A stretch of DNA of 64,000 nt from JBBQUN01 sp963698395 (lineage in GTDB: Bacteria > Actinomycetota > Acidimicrobiia > Acidimicrobiales > SZUA-35), in NCBI GenBank assembly GCA_963698395.1, contig CAVOQQ010000008.1, positions 930,001 to 994,000 on the forward strand. Reading direction: 5' to 3'. Each line of letters starts with the position of its first letter. Position 1 is the stretch's first letter. Shown here piece after piece: positions 52,404 through 63,529 of this stretch. The position numbers and the translations under genes are program-made. The notes below the pieces were generated by a model. That model had not been told where the DNA came from, made no database searches, and saw only the letters and a list, made by a program, of their open reading frames with translations.

Positions 52404-53666
52404 TCAGCTTCCTGGTTGTTCCACCGCGAGCATACGGAGCACGAGGGCCGACGTGACGGCGCCGGATACGACCAGCGCAAGGGCGAACGGTGTGACCGAT
52501 CCCTGGATCTGTCGGTCGATCACGGCGGCGACGAGGGTGCCGGATGCAAGGGAGACGGCGCCGACGATGGACGATGCGGTACCGGCGATGTCGCCGACGG
52601 GCATGAGCGCCATGGCATTGAGATTGGGATTCACGATCAGTGACGAGCCGAGGACGATCGCCAACAGCGGGTAGAAGAGCCAGAACGAAGGTCGTCCGTC
52701 GGTGCTCAGCGCCTGGGCGAGCAGGCCGATCGAACCGACGAGAAACACCGCCATCGCCGGAACGAACAGGCGACGCATGCCGAAACGATCGACGAGGCGA
52801 CCGTTGAGGAGCGAAGCCGCACCGAAGACCATGGCCGTCGCCCCGAAGATCAGCGGGAACTGCTCGCGCCGTCCGAAGATCTCGCTGATGATGATCTCCG
52901 AACTGGCGAGGTACGAGTTGAAGATGGCGGTGATCGAGGTGATGCCGAGCATCGGCAGCAGGGTCGCCGGCTCGGTGAAGACCCGAGCGGCGGAACGCTT
53001 CAGCACGGCGACCTTGATGGGTTGGCGATCGGCGACGGCAAGTGTTTCCGGCAATCGGAGCTTGGTCCAGAAGGCGAGCGCCGAGCCGATGACGGCGCAG
53101 CTCCAGAACACCATTTGCCAGGGCGCCACCGCAACGATGGCGGCGCCGATCGATGGCGCGATGATCGGTACCAGGAGGAAGACGGCCATGAGGGTCGACA
53201 TGGTCTTGGCCATGGCGTCGCCGACGAAGGTGTCGCGAACGATCGCCATGACGACGACGCGACCCCCGGCGGCGCCGATACCCCAGACGAACCGGCTGAT
53301 CAGGAGCAGACCGAGTGAGGGAGCGAGCGCCGAGCCGATCGCCCCGACGATGTAGATCCCGAGCCCGATGAAGATGACCCGACGGCGGCCGAAGCGATCC
53401 GAGAGCGGACCGAAGACGAGCAGGGCTGCCGACATGCCGAGGAAGTAGGCGGTCAACGTGCCGGCGATTTCGGTGGAACCGGGTGCCAACCCGAAGGTCG
53501 CCCGCATGTCGTCGAATGCCGGAAGCATCATGTCGATGCCGAGGGCGACCGTCGCCATCAGACTGGCGAGGAGGAGGACGTACTCGGCCCCGCCGGTGGC
53601 GATGGGTCTGGCGCTTGGCGCCGACGGTGCCGGCCGGTCGGGAGGGGTGGAGGTCACGGAGGCCAA
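52404..53666 (-). CDS. Bcr/CflA-family MFS drug resistance transporter
   Basis: 420 residues, 12 helices. The signature LVFGPLSDRFGRRRVIFIGL follows TM2, and DMMLPAFDDMRATFGL precedes it; both are typical of Bcr/CflA. A conserved ISRFVWGIGAAGGRVVVMAI covers TM4. It ends 7 bp before the LprG-like gene, so all three genes may be one transcript, an addition not found in the mycobacterial locus. Confidence 0.86.
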   Translation of the reverse strand: MASVTSTPPDRPAPSAPSARPIATGGAEYVLLLASLMATVALGIDMMLPAFDDMRATFGLAPGSTEIAGTLTAYFLGMSAALLVFGPLSDRFGRRRVIFIGLGIYIVGAIGSALAPSLGLLLISRFVWGIGAAGGRVVVMAIVRDTFVGDAMAKTMSTLMAVFLLVPIIAPSIGAAIVAVAPWQMVFWSCAVIGSALAFWTKLRLPETLAVADRQPIKVAVLKRSAARVFTEPATLLPMLGITSITAIFNSYLASSEIIISEIFGRREQFPLIFGATAMVFGAASLLNGRLVDRFGMRRLFVPAMAVFLVGSIGLLAQALSTDGRPSFWLFYPLLAIVLGSSLIVNPNLNAMALMPVGDIAGTASSIVGAVSLASGTLVAAVIDRQIQGSVTPFALALVVSGAVTSALVLRMLAVEQPGS

Positions 53667-53709
53667 GCGATCACGCTACCCACGAAGACGTCCTCTACGC
53701 TCGAGGGCC

Positions 53710-54762
53710 ATGAGTGATCTCGTCCTCCAGACCGTCCCGCTCGGCATGCAGTGGCCGACCATCGATCCGTTCTTGTTCTGTGCGCACCATCGTGATGCCT
53801 ATCCCGAGGGCGCCGCCACCCTCGGTCCGGCGGCAGACCTCGACGGTCGGCAGATCGGCCAGGACTTCGCCAATGTCGATGGTTGGAACATGTACCACGG
53901 CAGCAGCGTCCCCGGCTTTCCCGCTCATCCGCATCGTGGCTTCGAGACCGTCACCTACGTTCGTTCCGGTGTGATCGATCACTCCGATTCGCTCGGGGCT
54001 CGGGCCCGGTTCGGGCGAGGTGACACCCAGTGGTTGACCGCAGGCAAGGGAATCGTCCACTGCGAGATGTTCCCCCTGCTCGACCCCGACGGCCCCAACC
54101 CGCTCGAGCTCTTCCAGATCTGGCTGAACCTCCCGGCTCGCAGCAAGATGGTCGAGCCGCATTTCACCATGTTGTGGGATCACCAGACCCCTCGCTCGGT
54201 GTCGAAGGACGAGCACGGGCGGATGACCACGGTCACCGTGATCACGGGGGATTTCGCCGATGTCGAGTCGCCCAGACGTCCGCCGGACTCGTGGGCGGCC
54301 GAGGCCGATGCCGACGTGGCCATCTGGCACCTGGTGCTCGAACCGGACGCCACCTTCGTTCTCGCCCGTGCCGCCGGACCGACGACCCAGCGCATGCTCT
54401 ATCTCTTCGAGGGCGATGGTCTCGAACTGGCAGGGGAGCGCGCCACCGATGACGGCGAGCACCCGACGACCACGCTCGGTGCCGGCACCGGGGCCGTCAT
54501 CGATGCCGGGCAAGACGCCACGCTCGTCGCCGGGCCATCGGGGGCCGAGATCATGATCCTCCAGGGCCGACCCATCGGTGAGCCGGTCGCTCGCTATGGA
54601 CCGTTCGTGATGAACACCGACGCCGAGATCCAGCAGGCCTTCACCGACTACCGCCGAACCCAGTTCGGCGGTTGGCCGTGGCCGTCGGAAGACCCCGACC
54701 ACGGCCCCGAGTGGCGACGGTTCGCCGAGCACCCCGACGGCACCACCGAACACGTCGACTGA
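53710..54762 (+). CDS. Pirin-family protein
   Basis: 350 residues with two cupin domains. The N-terminal metal site is in HPHRGFETVTYVRSG and GKGIVHCEM, matching the 3-His/1-Glu iron site of pirin. The C-terminal domain is typical of pirin (MILQGRPIGEPVARYGPFVM). Bacterial pirins may act as quercetinase or modulate pyruvate metabolism. ATG 53710 follows a TACGCT -10 box by 8 nt, so leaderless expression is likely. Confidence 0.92.
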   Translation: MSDLVLQTVPLGMQWPTIDPFLFCAHHRDAYPEGAATLGPAADLDGRQIGQDFANVDGWNMYHGSSVPGFPAHPHRGFETVTYVRSGVIDHSDSLGARARFGRGDTQWLTAGKGIVHCEMFPLLDPDGPNPLELFQIWLNLPARSKMVEPHFTMLWDHQTPRSVSKDEHGRMTTVTVITGDFADVESPRRPPDSWAAEADADVAIWHLVLEPDATFVLARAAGPTTQRMLYLFEGDGLELAGERATDDGEHPTTTLGAGTGAVIDAGQDATLVAGPSGAEIMILQGRPIGEPVARYGPFVMNTDAEIQQAFTDYRRTQFGGWPWPSEDPDHGPEWRRFAEHPDGTTEHVD

Positions 54763-54764
54763 AT

Positions 54765-54791
54765 CGACCGAAGCGACCGAAGCGACCGGAC
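54765..54791. repeat. Three-copy 9-bp tandem repeat between convergent stop codons
   Basis: CGACCGAAG occurs twice in a row followed by a one-third degenerate copy, filling the 36-bp space between the pirin and HrpA stop codons. Confidence 0.75.
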
Positions 54792-54798
54792 TGACCGT

Positions 54799-58553
<3,755 letters not shown>

Positions 58554-58557
<4 letters not shown>

Positions 58558-59759
58558 CCCTCCAGCTTGCCAGCTCCGGGCGTGGGATCAGCATCGCTGA
58601 ACTCGGCCCGCAAGGCGGCGCCGTGCTGGCCGAGCACCGGGGCGCGCGGCGCCTGCTCTCGCTCGGGCAGGGTGGAGATCTTCATCGGGTTGCCGGCGAC
58701 CAGCTGACCATCGGTGCCTTCGATGGTCAGGGCCATGTTTCTCGCCAGGGTCTGCGGATGTTCCAGCACCTGTTGGACATTGTTGACCAGCGAACAGGGC
58801 AGTCCCGCCGACCCCAGTCGCTCGCTCCACGTGACGGCGTCGGCCGACGCCAGCGCCTGCTCGATCAGGGGCCGAAGCTCCGCCTCGTTGGTGCAGCGGT
58901 CGTCGTTGCTGGCGAAACGCGGATCTTCGGCCAACTCGGGGGCGCCGATCGCCTCGGCCAGCGTGCCGAACAACCCATCGTTTCCGGCCGCGATGATCAA
59001 CGAGCCCTCGGCCGTCGCGAACGCACCGAAGGGGGTGATCGAGGGATGACGGGAGCCGATGGGGCCGGGCACGATGCCGCTGGTGGTGTAGCGGGCGATT
59101 GCGTTCTCGAGCAGCGCGACCTGGGAATCGAGCATGGCGACGTCGACGCGGGCGCCCTTGTGGGTCGTGGTGCGTTCGTGCAGCGCGGCGATGATCGAGG
59201 TCGCGGTGAACATACCGGCACAGATGTCGCCGATCGATGTACCGACCCTGGTGGGTGTTCCGCCGTCGGCACCGGTGATGCTCATCACGCCGCCCATGGC
59301 CTGCACGATCATGTCGTAGGCGGGGAGCTGTCGAAGTGGGCCGGTGTGCCCGAAGCCCGAGACCGAGGCCAGGATCAATCGAGGCCAACGCCGATGAACG
59401 GTCGCCCAGTCATAGCCGAGACGATCGAACGCACCGGGGCGAAAGTTCTCGACGACCACGTCGGCGGCGTCGAGCAGACGGTCGAAGAACGCCCGGTCGT
59501 CGTCGCTCGACAGGTCGAGTTCGATGGACTCCTTGCCCCGATTGATCGACTCGAAATATGCCGACCCGTACTCGGTGAACGGTCCGATGCTGCGGGCATC
59601 GTCGCCGACATCGGGGCGTTCGACCTTGATGACCCGGGCGCCGAGATCGGCGAGCATCATGGTGCAGTACGGGCCCGAGAGGACCCGAGTCAGGTCGATG
59701 ACGAGCGTCCCGGCCAGGGGCCCCGGCGAGGCATGATCGGTGGTGGAATCAGAAGTCAC
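58554..59759 (-). CDS. CaiB/BaiF-family CoA transferase
   Basis: A 401-residue class III CoA transferase. VIDLTRVLSGPYCTMMLADL, GARVIKVERPDVGDDAR and the catalytic aspartate region AYDMIVQAMGGVMSITG are typical, as are FRPGAFDRLGYDWA and LNRGKESIELDL-like sequences (here SINRGKESIELDL). It transfers CoA between a carboxylic acid and an acyl-CoA donor; alpha-methylacyl-CoA racemase is another possibility in this family. Coupled to HrpA by GTGA. The 252-bp region to the copper operon contains both promoters. Confidence 0.9.
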
Positions 59760-59856
59760 CTGAAGAGTTCTAGCCCGACATGGCAGATGTCACACCGATG
59801 AGGGCCAGGTCGATGGAACTCGCGCCCGCTCGTTGCGGTCTACCTCTCGGTCGACG

Positions 59857-59888
59857 TCTGACCAAGCCCTTGACTTCTGACCAAGCCC
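59857..59888. promoter_or_regulatory. Pair of 13-bp direct repeats upstream of the copper operon
   Basis: TCTGACCAAGCCC occurs at 59857-59869 and 59876-59888, 19 bp apart, with TTGACT between them. It is the only notable structure in the 252-bp divergent intergenic region. The spacing suits a regulator bound on one face of the helix. No convincing -10 box follows TTGACT, so the promoter position is unknown. Confidence 0.35.
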
Positions 59889-60011
59889 CTGGGGGCCGCA
59901 TCGGTGTGTCGATGACCATCGACGATGCTCGCCTACCACCTCGACAACCCGTCACCTCGACATCCAGTCGCGATGACGTCTGCCACCTTCACGAAAACGG
60001 GAGAAAACCTC

Positions 60012-60677
60012 ATGTCCATCCATCACGCTGCTGCTCCGCTCGGACGGGGACTTCGTTCCCTGCTGATTCCCGGCGTCGCCGCTGCACTCGCACTCTCTGC
60101 CTGTGGCTCGAGTGACAGTGCCGGATCGAGTGTCGGATCCGACGACAACGCCGCGGACGAGAGCACCACCGAGGGAATCCAGGTGAGCGGGGCGTGGGCT
60201 CGCACGAGCCCGATGTCGGCAACCGCAGGAGCGGCCTACATGGTCCTCACCGCCTCGTCGGACGACGTGCTGGTCGGCGCCTCGGTCGATCCTGGCATTG
60301 CCGCCGAGGTACAGATCCACGAGACCACGATGGTCGACCCGGCCGAGCTGGAGGACGACGACTCGATGAGTGACGACTCGATGGGCGATGACTCGATGGG
60401 CGATGACTCGATGGGCGATGACTCGATGGGCGATGACTCGATGAGCGATGGCGATCACAGCGCCGACATGGGCGTGATGCAGATGCGTGAGGTCGGCAGC
60501 ATCGAACTCCCCGCCGGCGAGGCCGTCTCGCTCGAGCCGGGCGGGTACCACATCATGTTCCTCGAGGTGCCGACGCCGCTCGAGGCTGGTCAGACCTTCG
60601 ACATCACCCTCGACTTCGAGAATGCCGATGACATGGTCGTGACCGTCGAGGTGCGCGACGACGCACCCGCTTCGTGA
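60012..60677 (+). CDS. PCu(A)C copper chaperone lipoprotein with Met/Asp/Ser-rich insertion
   Basis: 221 residues; lipobox ALSAC with Cys 31. The PCu(A)C domain carries the Cu(I) ligands of the H(M)x10Mx21HxM family: H103 and M107 (EVQIHETTM), M158 (GVMQMREV), and H180 with M182 (GGYHIMFL). Between M107 and M156 about 45 residues are inserted, made of six D-D-S-M-G-like repeats and a His (DGDHSADMG). Normally this gap is about ten residues. Such chaperones deliver copper to the CuA/CuB centres of cytochrome oxidase with SCO. GGGAG lies 8 nt before ATG 60012. The next gene overlaps the stop (GTGA). Confidence 0.88.
   Translation: MSIHHAAAPLGRGLRSLLIPGVAAALALSACGSSDSAGSSVGSDDNAADESTTEGIQVSGAWARTSPMSATAGAAYMVLTASSDDVLVGASVDPGIAAEVQIHETTMVDPAELEDDDSMSDDSMGDDSMGDDSMGDDSMGDDSMSDGDHSADMGVMQMREVGSIELPAGEAVSLEPGGYHIMFLEVPTPLEAGQTFDITLDFENADDMVVTVEVRDDAPAS
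60357..60446 (+). repeat. Six-unit 15-bp tandem repeat coding DDSMG
   Basis: Three central units are identical (GATGACTCGATGGGC); the outer three have one to three changes. It encodes the Met-rich insertion in the PCu(A)C chaperone. Because units are 15 bp, copy-number changes keep the frame. Confidence 0.92.
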
Positions 60678-61066
60678 CGACACGCTTCGTTCGGCCCCTG
60701 GCGCTGGGTCTCGTCGTTGCGGCGACGATACTCGGCGCCTGTGGTTCGTCGGCTTCGACGACGGCGCAACCCGCGCTCTCGCCGGCGGCCCAGGCCGGTC
60801 GCGAAGCAGCGCAGGATGGCGGCTGCATGAGTTGCCACGGTGGCAATGGCGAAGGCGGCGTCGGGCCGACTTGGCAGGGTCTGGCGGGATCGACCCGCAC
60901 CCTCACCGATGGCACCGAGGTGGTGGCCGATCGCGACTACCTGGTGCGGTCGATCCTCGATCCCGGCGCCCAGAAGGTGGAGGGCTACGCTGTGGCGATG
61001 CCGCTCGCCAACCTCACCGATGCGCAAGTGGCATCCATCGTCGATTACATCGAAGCGCTGTCGTGA
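60674..61066 (+). CDS. Monoheme cytochrome c lipoprotein, CoxII-tail-like
   Basis: 130 residues. Lipobox LGAC (Cys 23). One heme site C51-M-S-C54-H55 and an axial Met at 109 in GYAVAMP. The body (GGVGPTWQGLAGSTRTLTDG, LVRSILDPGAQKVEGY) is close to the cytochrome c domain fused to subunit II of some cytochrome oxidases. It probably carries electrons to an oxidase or to the copper machinery. GTG 60674 and the next start both overlap neighbouring stops. Confidence 0.9.
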   Translation: MTTRFVRPLALGLVVAATILGACGSSASTTAQPALSPAAQAGREAAQDGGCMSCHGGNGEGGVGPTWQGLAGSTRTLTDGTEVVADRDYLVRSILDPGAQKVEGYAVAMPLANLTDAQVASIVDYIEALS

Positions 61067-61680
61067 GACCATCGGTGTCGGTCGCTCGCTTCCTCGGCCT
61101 CGTCATCCTCACCACGATCGCCTTCTCGGCTTGTGGTGACTCGAGTGAGCCGGCGCTGCTCGGCAGCACCCGCGAACCCGCGCCCAGGGTCGATGCCGTC
61201 GACCTTCCTTCGGTCGCCCCCGACCGGCCGGCAGAGCCCTTCGACTTCGTCGCCGATGACGGTGAGGTGCTGCTGGTGTACTTCGGCTACACCTCGTGCC
61301 CCGATGTGTGTCCGACCACGCTGGCCGACGTGGCGGCTGCCCGAGCCATGATCGGCGATGACGCCGGGCGAGTGAAGCTCGCCATGGCAACCGTCGATCC
61401 CACGCGTGACACCGCCGAGGTGCTGTCGTCGTACGTCGGCAGTTTCGTGCCCGGTGCCACTGCGCTCCGTACCGAAGACGCAGCGTCGTTGCAGGCGGCA
61501 GCCGATCAGTTCGGCGTCTTCTACGACGTGACCACCGCCGATGATGGGACGGTCGACGTGCTCCACTCGGGCACGTTGTTCGGCGTCGATGACACGGGCA
61601 CGCTGGTGGTGTCGTGGCCCTTCGGCACGACCACCGCCGATCTCGCCCATGATCTCGAGATTCTCGTGAAAGACGCCTGA
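61063..61680 (+). CDS. SCO1/SenC-family copper chaperone lipoprotein
   Basis: 205 residues. Lipobox FSAC (Cys 24). Thioredoxin-like fold with the copper-binding C79-P-D-V-C83-P in YFGYTSCPDVCPTTLADVAA and a distal His in VLHSGTLFGVD. SCO inserts copper into the CuA centre of cytochrome oxidase, working with PCu(A)C. GTG 61063 overlaps the cytochrome c stop (GTGA), so PCu(A)C, cytochrome c and SCO are translationally coupled. Confidence 0.92.
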   Translation: MRPSVSVARFLGLVILTTIAFSACGDSSEPALLGSTREPAPRVDAVDLPSVAPDRPAEPFDFVADDGEVLLVYFGYTSCPDVCPTTLADVAAARAMIGDDAGRVKLAMATVDPTRDTAEVLSSYVGSFVPGATALRTEDAASLQAAADQFGVFYDVTTADDGTVDVLHSGTLFGVDDTGTLVVSWPFGTTTADLAHDLEILVKDA

Positions 61681-61685
61681 CTTCG

Positions 61686-62057
61686 ATGACTGCTCTCGTT
61701 CGGTTTCGCCCTCTCGCGGTCGTGCTCGGCCTGTGGATGCTGGTCGCTGGCGGCTGTGGCGCCCGCGACAGCGTTGCTGCGGACCAGGACGAGGCGGTCA
61801 CCTACACCTACATCATTCCCAATGGCACGGCCGATCGAATCGATGCCGGTGAGCCGGTGCAGATCGTGCCGGCGCGGCTCGACATCAACATTGGCGACTC
61901 GATCGAGATCGTCAATCAGGACCAGCAGGGTCACAACGTCGGCCCTTTCTACGTCGGCGAGGGCGAAACGGTGAGTCAGACCTTCCAATCCGCGGCCGAA
62001 TACGTCGATTCCTGTTCGGTGCATCCATCCGGGGTGTTCACGATCGTCGTTTCGTGA
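61686..62057 (+). CDS. Cupredoxin-like lipoprotein
   Basis: 123 residues. Lipobox VAGGC (Cys 24). A cupredoxin fold with the N-terminal copper His in QGHNVGPFYV (H83) and the C-terminal loop VDSCSVHPSG (C110, H113). The usual axial Met a few residues further is absent. It may be a Cu carrier or an electron carrier. The start is 5 bp after the SCO stop. Confidence 0.82.
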   Translation: MTALVRFRPLAVVLGLWMLVAGGCGARDSVAADQDEAVTYTYIIPNGTADRIDAGEPVQIVPARLDINIGDSIEIVNQDQQGHNVGPFYVGEGETVSQTFQSAAEYVDSCSVHPSGVFTIVVS

Positions 62058-62064
62058 CCGACCG

Positions 62065-63105
62065 ATGGTGATGACACCGCGATGGATCGTGGCCCTTCGG
62101 ATAGCGGTGCTGGCGTCGATCGTCATGATCGCAAGCGCTGGGCCGGCCGGCGCCGACCCGGCTGGTCCGACGAACTATCGAACCGAGATCGAGAGCATCG
62201 AGCCACCCAGCGCGGCGTTCGACGCGTCGATCGTCGGCGGTGACAGCTTCCTCCTGGTCGAGCAGAAGGAACCAGTCACCATCGAGGTCCCGGGGTACAA
62301 CAACGAGCCCTACCTGCGATATCTACCGGACGGCACGGTCGAGCGCAATCGGCGGTCGCCCGCCACGTACCTCAACGCCGATCGCTACGGCAATGCCACC
62401 AACTCGCCGCTTCCCCCCGAGGTGTCGGCCGACGCCGTTCCTGAGTGGGAGGTCGTTGCCACCGACGGTGTCTACGCCTGGCACGATCATCGGGCACATT
62501 GGATGCTGACGGACCCGCCGCTCGGTCTCGGTCCGGGCGATCAGATCCTCGACGAGCGGATTCCCGTCATCGTCGACGGGACCCCCATCGTGTTGGTCGT
62601 TGGATCGTTCTGGCAGGAACCGCCGTCGCCGATTCCTGTGGTGATCGGGGTGTTGGTCGCCGTGGGGGCGAGTCTGGCTGCGTGGCGTTCGAGGGGGCGG
62701 CTGTGGCCGGCGTTGCTCGGCGGTGGGCTGATTGCCCTGGCCATCGGGGTCGCCCAGTTCGTTTCACTCCCGGCTGCCACCGAGCCTTCGCCCGTGCTCT
62801 GGATCCTGCCCCTGATCGCCGTCCTCTGTGCCGGGGGCGCAGCCGCAGCTGATCGGCGGCCGGCAACGTCGCTTCCGCTGGTGTTCGGTGGCTCGGTGAC
62901 CCTCGTCGTCTTTGCGGTGACCCGCCTCGAATCGATCACCAAGGCGATCCTGCCGTCGGACCTGCCGTTCTGGCTGGATCGTTTCGGCACCGCCCTCGCC
63001 CTGGTCCTCGGTGTGGCGGTCGTCGTGATGAGCGCCGTCGAACTCAGTCGGCTTTTGAGCCCGGAATCGACCGAAGTCGGTTCTGGCGCTTCGCCAGCGG
63101 CTTGA
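62065..63105 (+). CDS. Exported-domain membrane protein of the copper operon, unknown function
   Basis: 346 residues. Residues 1-30 are a signal peptide (IVALRIAVLASIVMIASAGP). An external domain (about 31-175) follows, with W-H-D-H-R-A-H-W-M as a possible metal site, and then four or five transmembrane helices (PVVIGVLVAVGASLAAW, LLGGGLIALAIGVAQFV, ILPLIAVLCAGGAAAAD, FGGSVTLVVFAVTRL, ALALVLGVAVVVMSAVELS). It starts 7 bp after the cupredoxin gene and is probably the last gene of the operon. Its last 62 bp overlap the convergent gene. Confidence 0.68.
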   Translation: MVMTPRWIVALRIAVLASIVMIASAGPAGADPAGPTNYRTEIESIEPPSAAFDASIVGGDSFLLVEQKEPVTIEVPGYNNEPYLRYLPDGTVERNRRSPATYLNADRYGNATNSPLPPEVSADAVPEWEVVATDGVYAWHDHRAHWMLTDPPLGLGPGDQILDERIPVIVDGTPIVLVVGSFWQEPPSPIPVVIGVLVAVGASLAAWRSRGRLWPALLGGGLIALAIGVAQFVSLPAATEPSPVLWILPLIAVLCAGGAAAADRRPATSLPLVFGGSVTLVVFAVTRLESITKAILPSDLPFWLDRFGTALALVLGVAVVVMSAVELSRLLSPESTEVGSGASPAA

Positions 63106-63529
63106 CCGGTCTGGTCGACAGCGCAACGAGGACGGTGATCAGGACCGTGAACGAATGCACCCCTTCGACCAGGAGCGAGACTCGACGGAAGTGATCGTCG
63201 ATCACCGCCGTGGCGATCTGGGCCACGAGCGCCGCCACACTCACGAGCGCTGCAGCGACGGCGTAGCGCGGGCGCCATGCCGTGAGCAGTCCCGCGATCG
63301 CAACGGCCAGACCGAGTGCGCCGTCTCGGGTGAGATGGGCCGTCGAGGCGTCTTCCATGATGCCGAGCGGGTCGGCGCCGACCATCCAGGGCAGGGCCAG
63401 CACCAGCTGGCCGAACGAGACGATGAGGAGTACTGCTCGAAGCGCCGGGGGAGGGCCGCCGATGGCGGGGGCCAGGCGCTCGAGGACCCGGTCGGCCAGC
63501 TCGTCGGGTGAGCCGGCTCCGACAGCCAT
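63044..63529 (-). CDS. Membrane protein coupled to ECF sigma factor, possible anti-sigma
   Basis: 161 residues with about four transmembrane helices (AVLLIVSFGQLVLALPWMVG, GALGLAVAIAGLLTAW, VAAALVSVAALVAQIATAVI, SFTVLITVLVALS). The N-terminus (SPDELADRVLERLAPAI) is cytoplasmic and could bind a sigma factor. It shares one base with the sigma stop (TGATG). No zinc-finger (HxxxCxxC) anti-sigma motif is present, so the role is inferred from position only. Its last 62 bp lie antisense to the end of the copper operon. Confidence 0.6.
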   Translation of the reverse strand: MAVGAGSPDELADRVLERLAPAIGGPPPALRAVLLIVSFGQLVLALPWMVGADPLGIMEDASTAHLTRDGALGLAVAIAGLLTAWRPRYAVAAALVSVAALVAQIATAVIDDHFRRVSLLVEGVHSFTVLITVLVALSTRPVKPLAKRQNRLRSIPGSKAD

